DNA from: Sphaerulina vaccinii
Taxonomy: Eukaryota; Ascomycota; Dothideomycetes; Mycosphaerellales; Mycosphaerellaceae
DNA length: 64,000 bases
Direction: 5' to 3'
Assembly: GCA_022570795.1 (NCBI GenBank)
Contig: JAKUDP010000011.1
Location: 1,178,001 to 1,242,000, forward strand
Shown: in pieces, positions 9,989-18,543 of the stretch
Layout of the letters: each line of letters opens with the position of its first letter
Numbering within the stretch: the first letter of the stretch is position 1
Notes under the pieces: generated by a model
Told to the model about the DNA's origin: nothing
Databases searched by the model: none
The model's input: the letters and a program-made list of their open reading frames with translations, nothing else
Position numbers and translations under genes: made by a program

Positions 9989-10172
9989 CAACAGTCGTCC
10001 GTGGTCTAGCGGAAAGACCAGTAAGTCGTCGGCATAGCTGATGCTTGAGTTGGTATACTCCAGCCAGACGTTCCAAGCCTGGTGGCTTGACGCTCTCCAA
10101 AAGAGTCTTCATATTGGTAAATCCAGATGCTTCTCTATAAGCGATTGTTTTGCACTTCTCTTGTCTCTTTTG
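9989..10172 (+). ncRNA. array A unit 5
   Basis: Start CAACAGTCGTCC at 9989; TGGTC-loop-GACCA D-arm-like hairpin; GTAAGTCG; CGTCGGC-ATA-GCTGATG hairpin; CAAGCC-TGGT-GGCTTG hairpin at 10074-10089; GCGATTGTTTTGC at 10141. Confidence 0.87.
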
Positions 10173-10227
10173 TTCATGCCGCCGACAAGCAAATGATGAT
10201 AATATACGATCAGGAATGCTTACTCCT

Positions 10228-10400
10228 CAACAGTCGTCCTTAGTCTAGTGGTAGACTTGTAAGTCGTTGGTTTTCACTGATGCCGGAAAAGCTATCAAAC
10301 CTGAACTAGCCTAGATCGAATGGTCTGTGCCGGAGATGAGGTGTTAAAGCAAACATCTGACGATGGGCTATGGTTTTGCCTCTTTGCCCTCCATTTTGCT
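10228..10400 (+). ncRNA. array A unit 6
   Basis: AATATACG at 10201; start CAACAGTCGTCC at 10228; AGTC/GACT arm; GTAAGTCGTTGG; 3' element CTATGGTTTTGCC at 10368 and ATTTTGC near 10393. Has an early TTTT in the hairpin-2 loop, unlike most copies. Confidence 0.8.
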
Positions 10401-10481
10401 GCATCACTGACTTGTCGAGCCTCACTTTGGACGCAGACAGCAGTGCTGGAGGTATATAAAGTAGACCAGATCATGTTCCCA

Positions 10482-10652
10482 CAATAGTCGTCTTTGGTCT
10501 AGCGGTATATCAGTAAGCCGTCAGCCAGTCTGATGCTTGAACAAGATTGATTCGACGCCTCCAAGTCACAAGACTTGCTTTACTCACTTCGTTCAGACTG
10601 CAGCCACGGTGGTGATTGTTTTTACTCCTTTGTCTTTTTCTTCCCTTTTGCT
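10482..10652 (+). ncRNA. array A unit 7
   Basis: Strong TATATAAA at 10453-10460, 22 bp before the start motif CAATAGTCGTC at 10482; box A TGGTCTAGCGG; GTAAGCCG; GTCAG/CTGAT hairpin; GTGATTGTTTTT at 10611 and CTTTTGC near 10645. Confidence 0.84.
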
Positions 10653-10708
10653 TGTCGATCTCAGGACAGTACCTGGAGGTATATGCACGAATCCGAATGT
10701 CCTGATCT

Positions 10709-10862
10709 CAACAGTCGTCCATGGCTCAACGGTATAGCAGTAAGTCGTCGGGCAACCTGATGCCTGTAATCAGTGACAGCTAGATAACACCATGAAGCTA
10801 CGAGCTTATATGGATCATCTTCTCTGAATCTCAACGCGCCTGTGGCGATCGTTCCTTTGCTT
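10709..10862 (+). ncRNA. array A unit 8
   Basis: GTATATGC near 10679; CAACAGTCGTCC at 10709; GCT/AGC arm in place of GTC/GAC; GTAAGTCG; GCGATCGTTCCTTTGC at 10845 is a diverged 3' element. Confidence 0.78.
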
Positions 10863-10944
10863 CGTGGCCTTCTATTCACCATTTGACCTATCCACCTTTT
10901 GACCCGTTAGCAAGTCTTATATGCTAGTAATATTCTTCGTCCTA

Positions 10945-11095
10945 TAACAGTCGTCCATGGTCTAGCGGTATACCAGTAAGTCATCGGCAAGCTCGATGCT
11001 TGTACTTGTGGCCTGATGTGACTCGTAAGCCGATAGGCTTGGGTCTTAAAGTGTCTCCAGAAGTCAAGCTTAGCCTCAGACGCGATTTTTGCTTC
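10945..11095 (+). ncRNA. array A unit 9
   Basis: CTTATATGC near 10916; TAACAGTCGTCC at 10945; TGGT-loop-ACCA arm; CATCG/CGATG hairpin (compensatory relative to GTCGG); AAGCC-GATA-GGCTT hairpin near 11026-11040; GCGATTTTTGC at 11082. Confidence 0.83.
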
Positions 11096-11198
11096 TCACC
11101 GCCGTGCTCAGCCTATTGGAGCAGGGACATCATCGACTTTTGCGTGCAGCCCGCCACATCGGATCAGGTGTCATATGTTGGCAGCATTCTCCCACATT

Positions 11199-11375
11199 CA
11201 ACAGTCGTCCGTGGCCCAGCGGTAGATTCATAAGTCGTCAGCTCAGTCTGATGCCTGGGATCAGGAGTGCAGTTGAGAAACTCTGAAGCTGATTAGCTTG
11301 GGTACCACAGAGCGCAGCGCTCTGCAAAGTAGGTTTGCAAGCGATTGTTTTGCCTCGCAACACGTTCCTTTTACT
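11199..11375 (+). ncRNA. array A unit 10
   Basis: TCATATG at 11171; CAACAGTCGTCC at 11199; box A TGGCCCAGCGG; ATAAGTCG (the G of GTAAG is changed); GTCAG/CTGAT hairpin; AAGCT-GATT-AGCTT hairpin at 11286-11299; GCGATTGTTTTGCC at 11341. Confidence 0.85.
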
Positions 11376-11463
11376 CGCCTGATGAGATTGACCTTCATCG
11401 TTTTTGACTTGCCGCCCTTCGCTTCGAATGAAGTATCATATACAGCCAACATTCTCTTCTCCT

Positions 11464-11632
11464 CAATGATCGTCCGTGGTCCAGCGGCGAGCTAGTAAAT
11501 CGTCGATATAGCTGATGTTTGGCTTAGTAGAAACTCGCACACTCCAAGATATCAAGCTTGGACGTTGATGGCGGCGAAGCTACGTGTTTCCCAAGCTCGA
11601 CAGCGATTGTTTTGCCTCCTCTCTCTTTTGCC
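11464..11632 (+). ncRNA. array A unit 11
   Basis: TCATATACAG at 11432; CAATGATCGTCC at 11464; box A TGGTCCAGCGG; GTAAATCGTCG; GCGATTGTTTTGCC at 11603 and CTCTTTTGCC after it. Confidence 0.84.
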
Positions 11633-11720
11633 ATATGCAAACCTCCTTTGCTCCACTGCCAGACCAAATTAACCAGCTGCACCGATCAAGGATGATGTAC
11701 AATCAGGAGTTCTCCCTCTT

Positions 11721-11895
11721 CATCAATCGTCCGTGGTCTAGCAGAAAAGCCAATAAGTCGTCAGTGCAATTGATGCTTGACTAACAGGTCATAAGGAATC
11801 GAGGTTTCCCAGAAGAACTTCCACATCTGGATGCGTCAGAAGTACGACTGCTGCTAATCAGTAGGCGATTGTTTTGCCCTTTGCGACTCTTTGGG
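11721..11895 (+). ncRNA. array A unit 12
   Basis: CATCAATCGTCC at 11721; box A TGGTCTAGCAG; ATAAGTCGTCAG; TTGATG; GCGATTGTTTTGCCC at 11865. No TTTT before it. Confidence 0.83.
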
Positions 11896-11989
11896 CATAT
11901 GTTGGCTGTTTTTGCGCAGTTCGAGTGTTTTTAGCCATCACAACGGCAGTCTGATTGGATATCATATGTCTCCTGCTTCCTTCGTCCTT

Positions 11990-12153
11990 CAACAGTCGTC
12001 CGTGGGCTAGTGGCACACCAGTAAGTCTTCGACTCATATTGATGCTTGACACTCAGCATCGTCCTTTCCGCCCGAAGTCTCTCGACTTTGAGTTTCTCGG
12101 AGAATCTGAACCTGTTGATCTGTCGGCGATTGTTTTGCCTTTCACTTTTTGCT
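11990..12153 (+). ncRNA. array A unit 13
   Basis: TCATATG at 11962; CAACAGTCGTCC at 11990; TGG-loop-CCA arm; GTAAGTC; TTGATGC; GCGATTGTTTTGCC at 12126 and CTTTTTGC. Confidence 0.85.
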
Positions 12154-12224
12154 CCATGGTATATTGTTCTGCAGCTCCACAGGTTTTTCCAGTTGTCATG
12201 GGCCTCGGAGTAGTTTTGTTTTCT

Positions 12225-12402
12225 CAACAGTCGCGCGTAGTGTAGCGAAATGGATGTAAGTCGCCCGTATAGCTTGGTGCTTTCTTGGAAATGGAGATGT
12301 GACTGAGCACTTCAAGTCGTCTGTCTTGAAAGATCCACTCGTGCTCGTCCTCTCGCTTTGCGGATGTGGAGCGATCGTTCTGCTCATGATCATCATTTTG
12401 AC
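12225..12402 (+). ncRNA. array A unit 14
   Basis: CAACAGTCGCGC at 12225; box A is TAGTGTAGCG; GTAAGTCGCC with TTGGTGC; GCGATCGTTCTGC at 12371, CATTTTG after it. Confidence 0.75.
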
Positions 12403-12490
12403 GCCTAGTTTTGCTTCCCTGGTGCGTCTTGATTCGAGGCGAAGCCTTTGTAAAGTTTAGGTTCATATATTGGCTATGAACTGCCTTCTT

Positions 12491-12675
12491 CATCAGTCGT
12501 CCATGGCGTTTCCCACCATTTCCCCCACCACTTCCCGTAAGACGCCGATATATATTAGTGCCCACCAACTGGAGAAGTTGTCCCCTCGCGAGGAGTCATT
12601 GAGTCTTCCTGTCTGAGAAGATGCCCATACCAGATCGTAGCGATTGTTTTGCCATTCCTTATATTGCTTTTGCCG
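12491..12675 (+). ncRNA. array A unit 15
   Basis: CATCAGTCGTCC at 12491 is followed by an atypical C/T-rich insert in place of box A, then GTAAGACGCC and TTAGTGC; intact 3' part GCGATTGTTTTGCC at 12640 and GCTTTTGCC. Last unit before MIC12. Confidence 0.7.
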
Positions 12676-12874
12676 GAGGCCATATTTGCAGGAGCAGTCG
12701 ACGTTTTGTTGCCAGGCAAATTGGGTGCTGCGCACTGTAGTCATCATTATACAAAGGGTATCTTACTCATCTATCATGCCATCCTTCATTCTGGCTCAGC
12801 TCTGTATGCTGCATCTTCTCTCCCAGCTCGTCTGCTGTCTCACTCCTCGTTTAGCAACTCCTCCGTTTAGCTGT

Positions 12875-13285
12875 TCATCTCGCCTTCTCAACAACATCCT
12901 TCCCCTTATCAAAAGCCCTCGAAAACAACCCACCAACACTCTCCTCCACCCTCTCCGTCCATCTCCCCCAATCAACGTTCTGCACTTGCTTGACTTCCCT
13001 CTCCAACGTAGCATTCCATTTATCCTTCGCCGTCTCTAGCAATCCCGCTTGAATTCTTCTGTTCGGCTGTGGAGGAGAAGGAGGTTCAGGGGCGTAGATG
13101 TTTGTTATGAGGTGTGCTTGTTGGCGTAGCAGGGCGGCTTGGTGGATTCTGTTGCGGGCGTGGAGTTCGGTGGAGAGATAGAGGATGGATGCGGTGAGCG
13201 TGAAGCCGCCGAGCTGGAAGAAGTGTTAGTTGATGATATGGTATGATAGGATTTGGAGATGTACGAGGCCGGTTGTGAAGCCCAT
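12875..13285 (-). CDS. mic12: MIC12, MICOS complex subunit
   Basis: About 119 aa. A 7-codon first exon (13285-13265, MGFTTGL) joins exon 2 (13213-12875) across a 51-bp intron with CTAAC branch site. Exon 2 begins LGGFTLTASILYLSTELHAR, a single N-terminal membrane helix, followed by NRIHQAALLRQQAHLI and a conserved ETAKDKWNATLEREVKQVQ segment ending in KARLNS-like residues. This layout is that of Aim5/Mic12, which helps organise crista junctions in the mitochondrial inner membrane. The GTACAT donor is slightly unusual. It diverges from the mitochondrial ribosomal protein gene at 13436, with 150 bp between starts. The stop is the TGA at 12877-12875. Confidence 0.82.
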
Positions 13286-13435
13286 ATCGTCGTCGTTGTT
13301 ATGTTGTGTTCGTATGTCTGATATGAGTGGAAGTCCAAGCCCGAAGATCACCTCCGCCGACTCCGCTCCACCCCCATCAACCATCTCCCACTTCACTTCA
13401 TACACCACCACACCATCCTCTATCACTGAGCAACC

Positions 13436-14114
13436 ATGGCAGGCGGCCTTGTCAAATACCGCCATCTCTCCCGCCCCTCAGCTCACCGCCGCGCCCTCTT
13501 GCGGAACCTCGTAACATCCCTCATCGAACACGAAAGCATAACCACAACATGGCACAAAGCAAAAGAAGCCCAACGTCTAGCAGAAAAACTCATCACACTG
13601 GGGAAAAGGAATAGTGAAGCGAGCAAACAGGGAGCACAGGCCATATTATTCGTGCGTGATAACATTCTACAAATTCTAGGCTGAAGGAAATGCTGATAGA
13701 TGAGGACAGGATGATTCCCGAAACCTGCAGCGCAAAGTATTCGAGGAACTGAGATTGCGATACGCGACTCGTCCAGGAGGGTATACTCGCGTCCTGCGGT
13801 TAGAGCCAGAAAAAGAAGATCAAGCTGCTTCTGCGATTCTGGAATTGGTAGATGGACCGAAGGATATGCGATTGGCTATCACAGCGAAGAGCATAGCACA
13901 TGCACGGAATAGAGCAGAAGAGCAAGGGAGGGAGTTCAAGTTGAATGATATGACGGCGCATAATGTGAGGAAAGTTATGAGGTTTAGGGAAGGAGGAGAG
14001 AAGGATCTGGAAGAGATGGTTGGGAAGTTTGAGAGATTACTTGAGGAGGGAGATGAAGGTGTTGAGGAGGTGAAGAAGAAGAGGGTCTATCCTGATTTGG
14101 AGAGGTCAAGATAG
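13436..14114 (+). CDS. mrpl8: mitochondrial ribosomal protein bL17m
   Basis: 206 aa in two exons (13436-13651, 13710-14114) joined in phase 0 across a 58-bp intron. The N-terminus MAGGLVKYRHLSRPSAHR followed by RRALLRNLVTSLIEHESITTT is the signature of bacterial-type L17, and KAKEAQRLAEKLITLGKR continues the match; exon 2 resumes with RNLQRKVFEELRLRYATRPGGYTRV. A fungal-specific C-terminal extension (about residues 130-206), rich in Glu/Lys, ends in VYPDLERSR. It functions in the large subunit of the mitoribosome. Neighbour MIC12 is also mitochondrial, so the shared 150-bp promoter may co-express them. The pair sits between two convergent ncRNA arrays. Confidence 0.92.
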
Positions 14115-14284
14115 ATGATATAAAAGAGATGAAGATGGGTCTGTATATGGGCATAGCGGGCGTTTCATGGGATATGGATATGGCAGGGCAAAGTGGCCTT
14201 GCCATTGTATAAAAGAGACTTCGGAGTCGAATGCTGATGTACAACACGCAATGGACTTGTGTGAAGCTGAAAGAGCGTGGAGTA

Positions 14285-14440
14285 GGCAAAACAACAGCCC
14301 GCAACGCAATGCAAGTCTCATGAATCATCGGGTGTAATGCCAGCAGACATCACCAGAACCGGAGAAAAGCTGAACGAAGACGAGCATCCGCATAGCGAAC
14401 GACTTACCGATTAGACCATCACACCTGGGCTGTCGATGAA
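14285..14440 (-). ncRNA. array B unit 1
   Basis: 5' end near 14440; TGGTCTAATCGGTAAGTCG at about 14418-14400; GTTCGC/GCGGAT hairpin; GGCAAAACAACAGC on + (3' element) at 14284-14297. Confidence 0.75.
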
Positions 14441-14549
14441 ACCTACACATTTCGACTGCTATATCAAGGCCACTTCGCTCTCTCAATATCTGACAGACGA
14501 AATGTGTTGCTCCAACTCATGTCATTGAGCTCTTCGCAGAAGAGAAGCA

Positions 14550-14712
14550 TACTGTGCAAAAGAATCGGCCTTCGTGCTGCCTCAACAGCGGATCTCAGGA
14601 GGACGGAGGACTCTTAATATCCTCAACGCACAAGACTGCGCCACTATCTCAACAAGCATCCGCAAAGCAGACGACTTACTGACTGAGCTAATACACCTGG
14701 CACGATCATTGA
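14550..14712 (-). ncRNA. array B unit 2
   Basis: TATA-like CATATAG about 14736-14730; start CAATGATCG near 14711; TAGCTCAGTCAGTAAGTCG resembles the D-arm of many tRNAs; 3' element at 14569-14556. Confidence 0.8.
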
Positions 14713-14811
14713 ACTATCGCAACTCTGAGTACTATATGAATGCTCAATCAAGATGTACAATGGCAAAAGAACGTCTATCTGATCTGTTGAGCTCGAAGTT
14801 TCCCAAAAGAA

Positions 14812-14970
14812 CCAGCAGAGCATACTGCAAAACAACCGACCACGGCGCGGGATACCGTCAGCAGAAGGCCAAGGAGGTCTGGATTCGACTTCCATGCAGC
14901 TGGTGGCTGACTGGCATCTCCTTGGCAGACGACTTACTGACTAGACCAATACGGCCGGCACGATTATTGA
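14812..14970 (-). ncRNA. array B unit 3
   Basis: TATA-like CATATAC about 14995-14988; CAATAATCG start near 14969; TCAGTAAGTCGTC; 3' element GTCGGTTGTTTTGC at 14840-14827. Confidence 0.8.
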
Positions 14971-15024
14971 GAATAGAGCCATTGGGGCTGTATATGGAGG
15001 TTGTCTGGTGCCGGAAAAGGAGAA

Positions 15025-15182
15025 AAGAAAAGGTCAAAAACAATCGCCGGGGCACATGTGGCGCAAGGCAAGAAGAGGTTCGAGTGGAACTGATATGTTC
15101 TGTCCTCTTTTCTATGAGCTACCTAGCATCTGCATAACAGACGACTTACTGACTTGACCATTGCAGTGAGACGATCGTCGAG
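15025..15182 (-). ncRNA. array B unit 4
   Basis: TATATATA at 15211-15204; start GACGATCGTC near 15180; GTCAGTAAGTCG; CGTCTG-TTATG-CAGATG hairpin; GGCGATTGTTTTTGAC at 15049-15034. Confidence 0.84.
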
Positions 15183-15294
15183 AAATTGTGGATTGGAAGA
15201 GGCTATATATACCCACAGGCTGATCAAGGCAGGAATCAAAAGCGACGAAAGCCACAAAGCAAAGGAGTCGAAGAGCAACAGAGCGTTCCAGGAC

Positions 15295-15455
15295 CGAGAC
15301 TCAAAACAACTGCTTTCGACACTGGCAGTCCAGCCTCTGTACAAATTGCGCATGGCTGGTCGCCATACCGAGCAAGATTGTAGCTATCACATTGTCAAGC
15401 GACTGCTACGCAGACGACTTACTGACTGAGCCAAAGTGCCGTACACGATCATTGA
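15295..15455 (-). ncRNA. array B unit 5
   Basis: CAATGATCG near 15454; GGCTCAGTCAGTAAGTCG; 3' element GCAGTTGTTTTGA at 15313-15301; TATA box not obvious. Confidence 0.76.
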
Positions 15456-15555
15456 GAAATGCAGATCCCACAACACTCATGCAGGCTGCATTGCTCAGTA
15501 GTACCGCAAGGCAAAAGATAATGGAACGACTTTGCGACTACACAATGATCAAGAA

Positions 15556-15709
15556 GCAAAAGACAAAAGGATCAGCCGCAGGTGGACCCGCTAGAGTTCT
15601 GGGTTACCTAAGAGCAATTCTCTCGGCTTGCCACCGCTGCAGGACATCAAGCATCTGAATTTGCAGACGACTTACTGACTCGGCCATTGAGGACTGGACT
15701 GATCATTGG
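15556..15709 (-). ncRNA. array B unit 6
   Basis: CTTTATATAG at 15738-15729 gives a 20-bp spacing to CCAATGATC at 15709; GGCCGAGTCAGTAAGTCG; GGCTGATCCTTTTG and CTTTTGC at 15577-15556. Confidence 0.82.
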
Positions 15710-15788
15710 AGGAGGACAATGTCTACCTCTATATAAAGGCTCATGCAGGGCAACAAGTCCAGAGCAAACAGAGGACATCCTGCTACGT

Positions 15789-15954
15789 CAAAAGAAATGG
15801 AAAATGTCAAAAGAACCAGCGACTGTCTGATAGCCTCGTTTCTGATAGATCTGAGGTCTATTGGCCTCGTAAGATGTTAGGCATGAGTGCTGATAAGCAT
15901 CCACATAGTAGACGACTTACTGACTATACTACCAAAGCTTGCACCGATCATTGA
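15789..15954 (-). ncRNA. array B unit 7
   Basis: TTATATAC at 15979-15972; CAATGATCG near 15953; GTCAGTAAGTCGTC; GAGGCC-AATA-GACCTC hairpin at 15868-15853; 3' element CTGGTTCTTTTG at 15819-15808. Confidence 0.82.
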
Positions 15955-16002
15955 GTAGTCAGAGAACTGGGTTGTATATAATGGCTGCTCTCAGCGGTGA
16001 CA

Positions 16003-16191
16003 GGAGAAAAAGGAGAACGAAAACGGTTTCTGGAAGTGCAAAAAAATCAGCCACTTGCTGGCGGTATGCACTTAGAATCCTCGACCTAAGGTCCGTTGTC
16101 CGTACTGGAGCAGGATTGAGTGCATCATGTCAAACATCTGCATGACAGACGACTTACTGACTAGGCCACGGAGGCTTCGACTGATCGTTGA
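16003..16191 (-). ncRNA. array B unit 8
   Basis: CATATAC at 16216-16210; CAACGATCAG at 16190; GGCCTAGTCAGTAAGTCG; GTCTG/CAGAT hairpin; GACCTTAGGTC at 16093-16083; GGCTGATTTTTTTGC near 16054-16039. Confidence 0.82.
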
Positions 16192-16242
16192 GTGGTCAGA
16201 GATCTGGATCGTATATGATAGCTGCTCTTGGAGGTGATGGGA

Positions 16243-16420
16243 GCAAAAGGAGAACGGCAACACTTCTGAGGTACAAAAGATCAGTCACATGCTCGGACTG
16301 CTGAGACATCCTCCTTTCAAGATTCGTTGATCCTACTGGAGCTGATGAAAGTATTACGTCAAACATCCGCATAGCAGACGATTTACCAACCAGGCCACGG
16401 AGGCCTGGACTGATCGATGA
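16243..16420 (-). ncRNA. array B unit 9
   Basis: CATCGATCAG at 16419; CCAGGCC-TCCGT-GGCCTGG 7-bp arm; GGTAAATCGTC; CTGATCTTTTGT at 16285-16273 and CTTTTGC at 16249-16243. Confidence 0.82.
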
Positions 16421-16495
16421 ATGGACAGAGCTCTAGGGTAAATATGATAGCTCATACTGGACCAAAGGCGTGAGCAAAACAGTTGAAAGTGCTAA

Positions 16496-16647
16496 GCAAA
16501 AGACAAAACAATCAGCCACATCGCATACGACTAACGGCTTCGTAATAGGTCTTTAGACCTATCTTGGCTAGCTGCACATGCTAAGTCAAACGTCCGCATA
16601 GCAGACGACTTACTGACTATACCACGAAGGCCTGGACTGATTGTTGT
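16496..16647 (-). ncRNA. array B unit 10
   Basis: CATATAC at 16671-16665; CAACAATCAG at 16646; GTCAGTAAGTCG; ATAGGTCT-AA-AGACCTAT hairpin at 16562-16545; CTGATTGTTTTG at 16514-16503 with CTTTTGC at 16502-16496. Confidence 0.86.
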
Positions 16648-16699
16648 AGATTGGCAATTCTCGATGTATATGATGGCTGAGTTCTGGCAATAGCAGAGT

Positions 16700-16896
16700 G
16701 CAAAAGAAGGAGCACTGGTCGAGAAGGCTACCCAAGACAGATACAAAACAATCAGCTTTAAGCCAATATGGTAGAGGCTGGAACCAGCAACAGTAGGCTC
16801 TTTGGCCTCAATGCCTCTGAAGTCGTAAGTCCTCGATCAAACATCTGCAGAACAGACGACTTACTGACTGAGCCATACAGCCTAACTGATCGCTGC
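16700..16896 (-). ncRNA. array B unit 11
   Basis: TTATGTAC at 16922-16915; GCAGCGATCAG at 16895; GGCTCAGTCAGTAAGTCG; GCTGATTGTTTTGT at 16756-16743; CTTTTGC at 16706-16700. Confidence 0.83.
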
Positions 16897-16948
16897 AAAG
16901 GACAATCACGAAAGGTACATAATGGTTGACTCCCACCCGATGGAAGAA

Positions 16949-17121
16949 TCAAAAGTGCGAAAGCCTTGGACCGCAAGAGCAAAACAATCAGCGTTCGACT
17001 AAGGTTAACGAGATGCAAAGCGTCCTGAGGTCGGAGTTTGCTCTGAGCTTTCGTCTATGTCAAACATCCGCATAGCGAACGACTTACTGACTAAGCTACG
17101 AAGGCCTGGACTGACCAGTCG
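16949..17121 (-). ncRNA. array B unit 12
   Basis: CATATACG lies right at the 5' end (17128-17121), closer than in other units; CAGGCCTTCGTAGC then TTAGTCAGTAAGTCG; GCTGATTGTTTTGC at 16992-16979; CTTTTGA after it. Confidence 0.8.
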
Positions 17122-17219
17122 TATATGTTAGCTTGCACATAACGATCAGCGTTAGCAAAAAGGTCAAGAGTGTTGAGCAAAAGACGAAAGAATATTTTAT
17201 ACCTTGGTAGAATACTAGC

Positions 17220-17549
17220 TTAGTCCTCAAGAACTGCTGCGGCGACTTGAGGCAATGTAGCTCTCGGATTCGCCTCTTTGTATTCATAGATGGCGATATT
17301 GATAGGATCTTTAGCGGGTCTGTTTGTAGCAGCGGGAGTTGTGGTTCGCTAGCCCTTAGCAGCTCTCTGCTTGTCCCTAGCCTTCTTCTTAGCTTTGGAT
17401 ATACACGTGGGGGCGGCGCTGTTGCTTCGAGTAACTTCGTTCTAAGAACCGGCGGTGTGGAGTGTCGACTGCGGTGTTGATAGGAGAACAGGCTCGTCTG
17501 TCGCGGGTAAAGGAAAAGACATCTCAGCCTTATCGTTGGTGTCAGCCAT
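17220..17549 (-). pseudogene. broken ORF of unknown family
   Basis: From ATG at 17549 one frame runs 110 codons to TAA at 17220, interrupted only by two TAG codons. It reads MADTNDKAEMSFPLPATDEP at the start, has a basic stretch KAKKKARDKQRAAKG, then PINIAIYEYKEANPRATLPQ near the end. The coherence of the frame around only two stops suggests a recently disabled or intron-containing gene. The basic stretch followed by a helical segment could be transposon- or DNA-binding-derived, but I do not recognise a family. It abuts an orphan 3' element of array B (17195-17174). Confidence 0.4.
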
Positions 17550-17961
17550 AGGAGATGGCTTGCTCGGTACGCTCTATACGACTCGCTATCGTGGTTGAGG
17601 ATCGAACAATAGTCAAATCGGGTCTGCTTCTCCAACTGTGATCAGATGTTGCGCCTAATCACCGCGAGTCCTCGACGCTTCCAGAGAAGCGAAGTGAAGT
17701 GATTCTCGCCACACACATCGACATTCATCTAGCAACAGTTAGTAGGAGCGCATCGAACAGTAGTCCTATTGTCAAGGAGATCATTTAGTAGGACACTCTC
17801 GCATTGTTCACAACGACAACTCTTCTGCTCTCTGACTCTTCTGCTCTCTCCTGCTCTCTGTTGGTGCCATTTGCTACTGATGCGGGTAGTGCCTATTTTC
17901 GTCCGTTCCGCAATCTCCATTGACCGCCCAGCTTGACACTGCGTGCCCTGGAGGTCCTGCT
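17550..17961. other. intergenic
   Basis: No gene recognised; includes a short TCTTCTGCTCTC-type repeated stretch near 17822-17860 downstream of the 2EXR-like gene. Confidence 0.35.
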
Positions 17962-18543
17962 CTATGAGGACTGTTCTTCTTCGTCCACCTTCTCCCAAAT
18001 TTCTGTCCCATCCTGAGTCAACTCCGACATCATGCGCATGTCCTCAAGAATCCCAGAGATCACTTCCCAGCTGGGTACCTGAGGAACACTCGCGAGACTG
18101 AATAGGATCTTGAACATGCGAGCCACAACTTCTCGCACTGGCGATGTCCCTAGTGTGTTGTGCGGGTATGGCGATGGAGCTACACACTCTCCCTTGTAAT
18201 ACGCCTCCAGCCACTTCTTGAGGTTTGGCCAAGATCCTGGTTCTTCGTCGAATGTGAAGATGTGATTGCCAATTTGGTTGCCGATTTCTAGGCGGTCATT
18301 GGTTTTGCAGAAGTCAATGTGTCTCGTGGCGTCGAAGTCGGCTATGTCGAAGGAGAATTTGTTTTCTTTGTAGTAGACTTGGAGTGCATCGTGTCGGATC
18401 TCGCGACAGACGCTTAGTAGGCCTGGTTCTTGTGGAGCAGGTCCTGTGCTTTGAATTTTGATGTACTCTTGGACAAGCGAAAAGCGGTAGATTTCGTTCT
18501 TCAGCTCGGCGGGTAAGGCGAGTAATCGCGAATTGTTGTTCAT
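17962..18543 (-). CDS. 2EXR/F-box-like fungal protein
   Basis: Intronless, 193 aa, ATG at 18543. MNNNSRLLALPAELKNEIYR followed by FSLVQ is the family opening; GLLSVCREIRHDALQVYYKE and the FSFDIADFD block follow, and a Trp-rich helix (SWPNLKKWLEAYYKGE) occupies the place of SPNWENLKAWVEGWW in the gene at 3488. The C-terminus is acidic. Function unknown; these fungal proteins form large variable families. Base composition matches the surroundings. Confidence 0.7.
   Translation of the reverse strand: MNNNSRLLALPAELKNEIYRFSLVQEYIKIQSTGPAPQEPGLLSVCREIRHDALQVYYKENKFSFDIADFDATRHIDFCKTNDRLEIGNQIGNHIFTFDEEPGSWPNLKKWLEAYYKGECVAPSPYPHNTLGTSPVREVVARMFKILFSLASVPQVPSWEVISGILEDMRMMSELTQDGTEIWEKVDEEEQSS

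Larger units (their letters stand above)
7808..12675 (+). repeat. array A: 15 head-to-tail structured RNA-like units
   Basis: Fifteen copies of one module, all on the + strand, spaced about 240-270 bp in the regular part (9750-12675) and looser before that, where three secreted-protein genes are interspersed. Common order in each: TATA-like box, 25-32 bp, CAACAGTCGTCC, box A / D-arm-like TGGTCTAGYGG, TAAGTCG, hairpin with GC..GCTGATG, about 40-60 bp, a second hairpin, then GCGATTGTTTTGCC and CTTTTGC. No reading frame is conserved between copies. Copies are individually listed below. Confidence 0.88.
14285..17195 (-). repeat. array B: 12 structured RNA-like units on the - strand
   Basis: Twelve head-to-tail units, all opposite to array A, about 230-250 bp apart. 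Read on the - strand each has a TATA-like box, CAATGATC or CAACGATC near the start, a longer 5' arm than array A (often CCAGGCC..GGCCT), box A-like GGCYNAGTCAGTAAGTCG, a GTCTG/CAGAT or related hairpin, a GGTC/GACC hairpin and a CTGATTGTTTTG 3' element with CTTTTGC. At its right end (17174-17195) an extra 3' element without a 5' half is followed by a broken ORF. Confidence 0.85.

Noticed and set aside
7808..12675. CRISPR array
   Set aside because: Fungal genome; units are long, diverged and structured, without identical short repeats or spacers.
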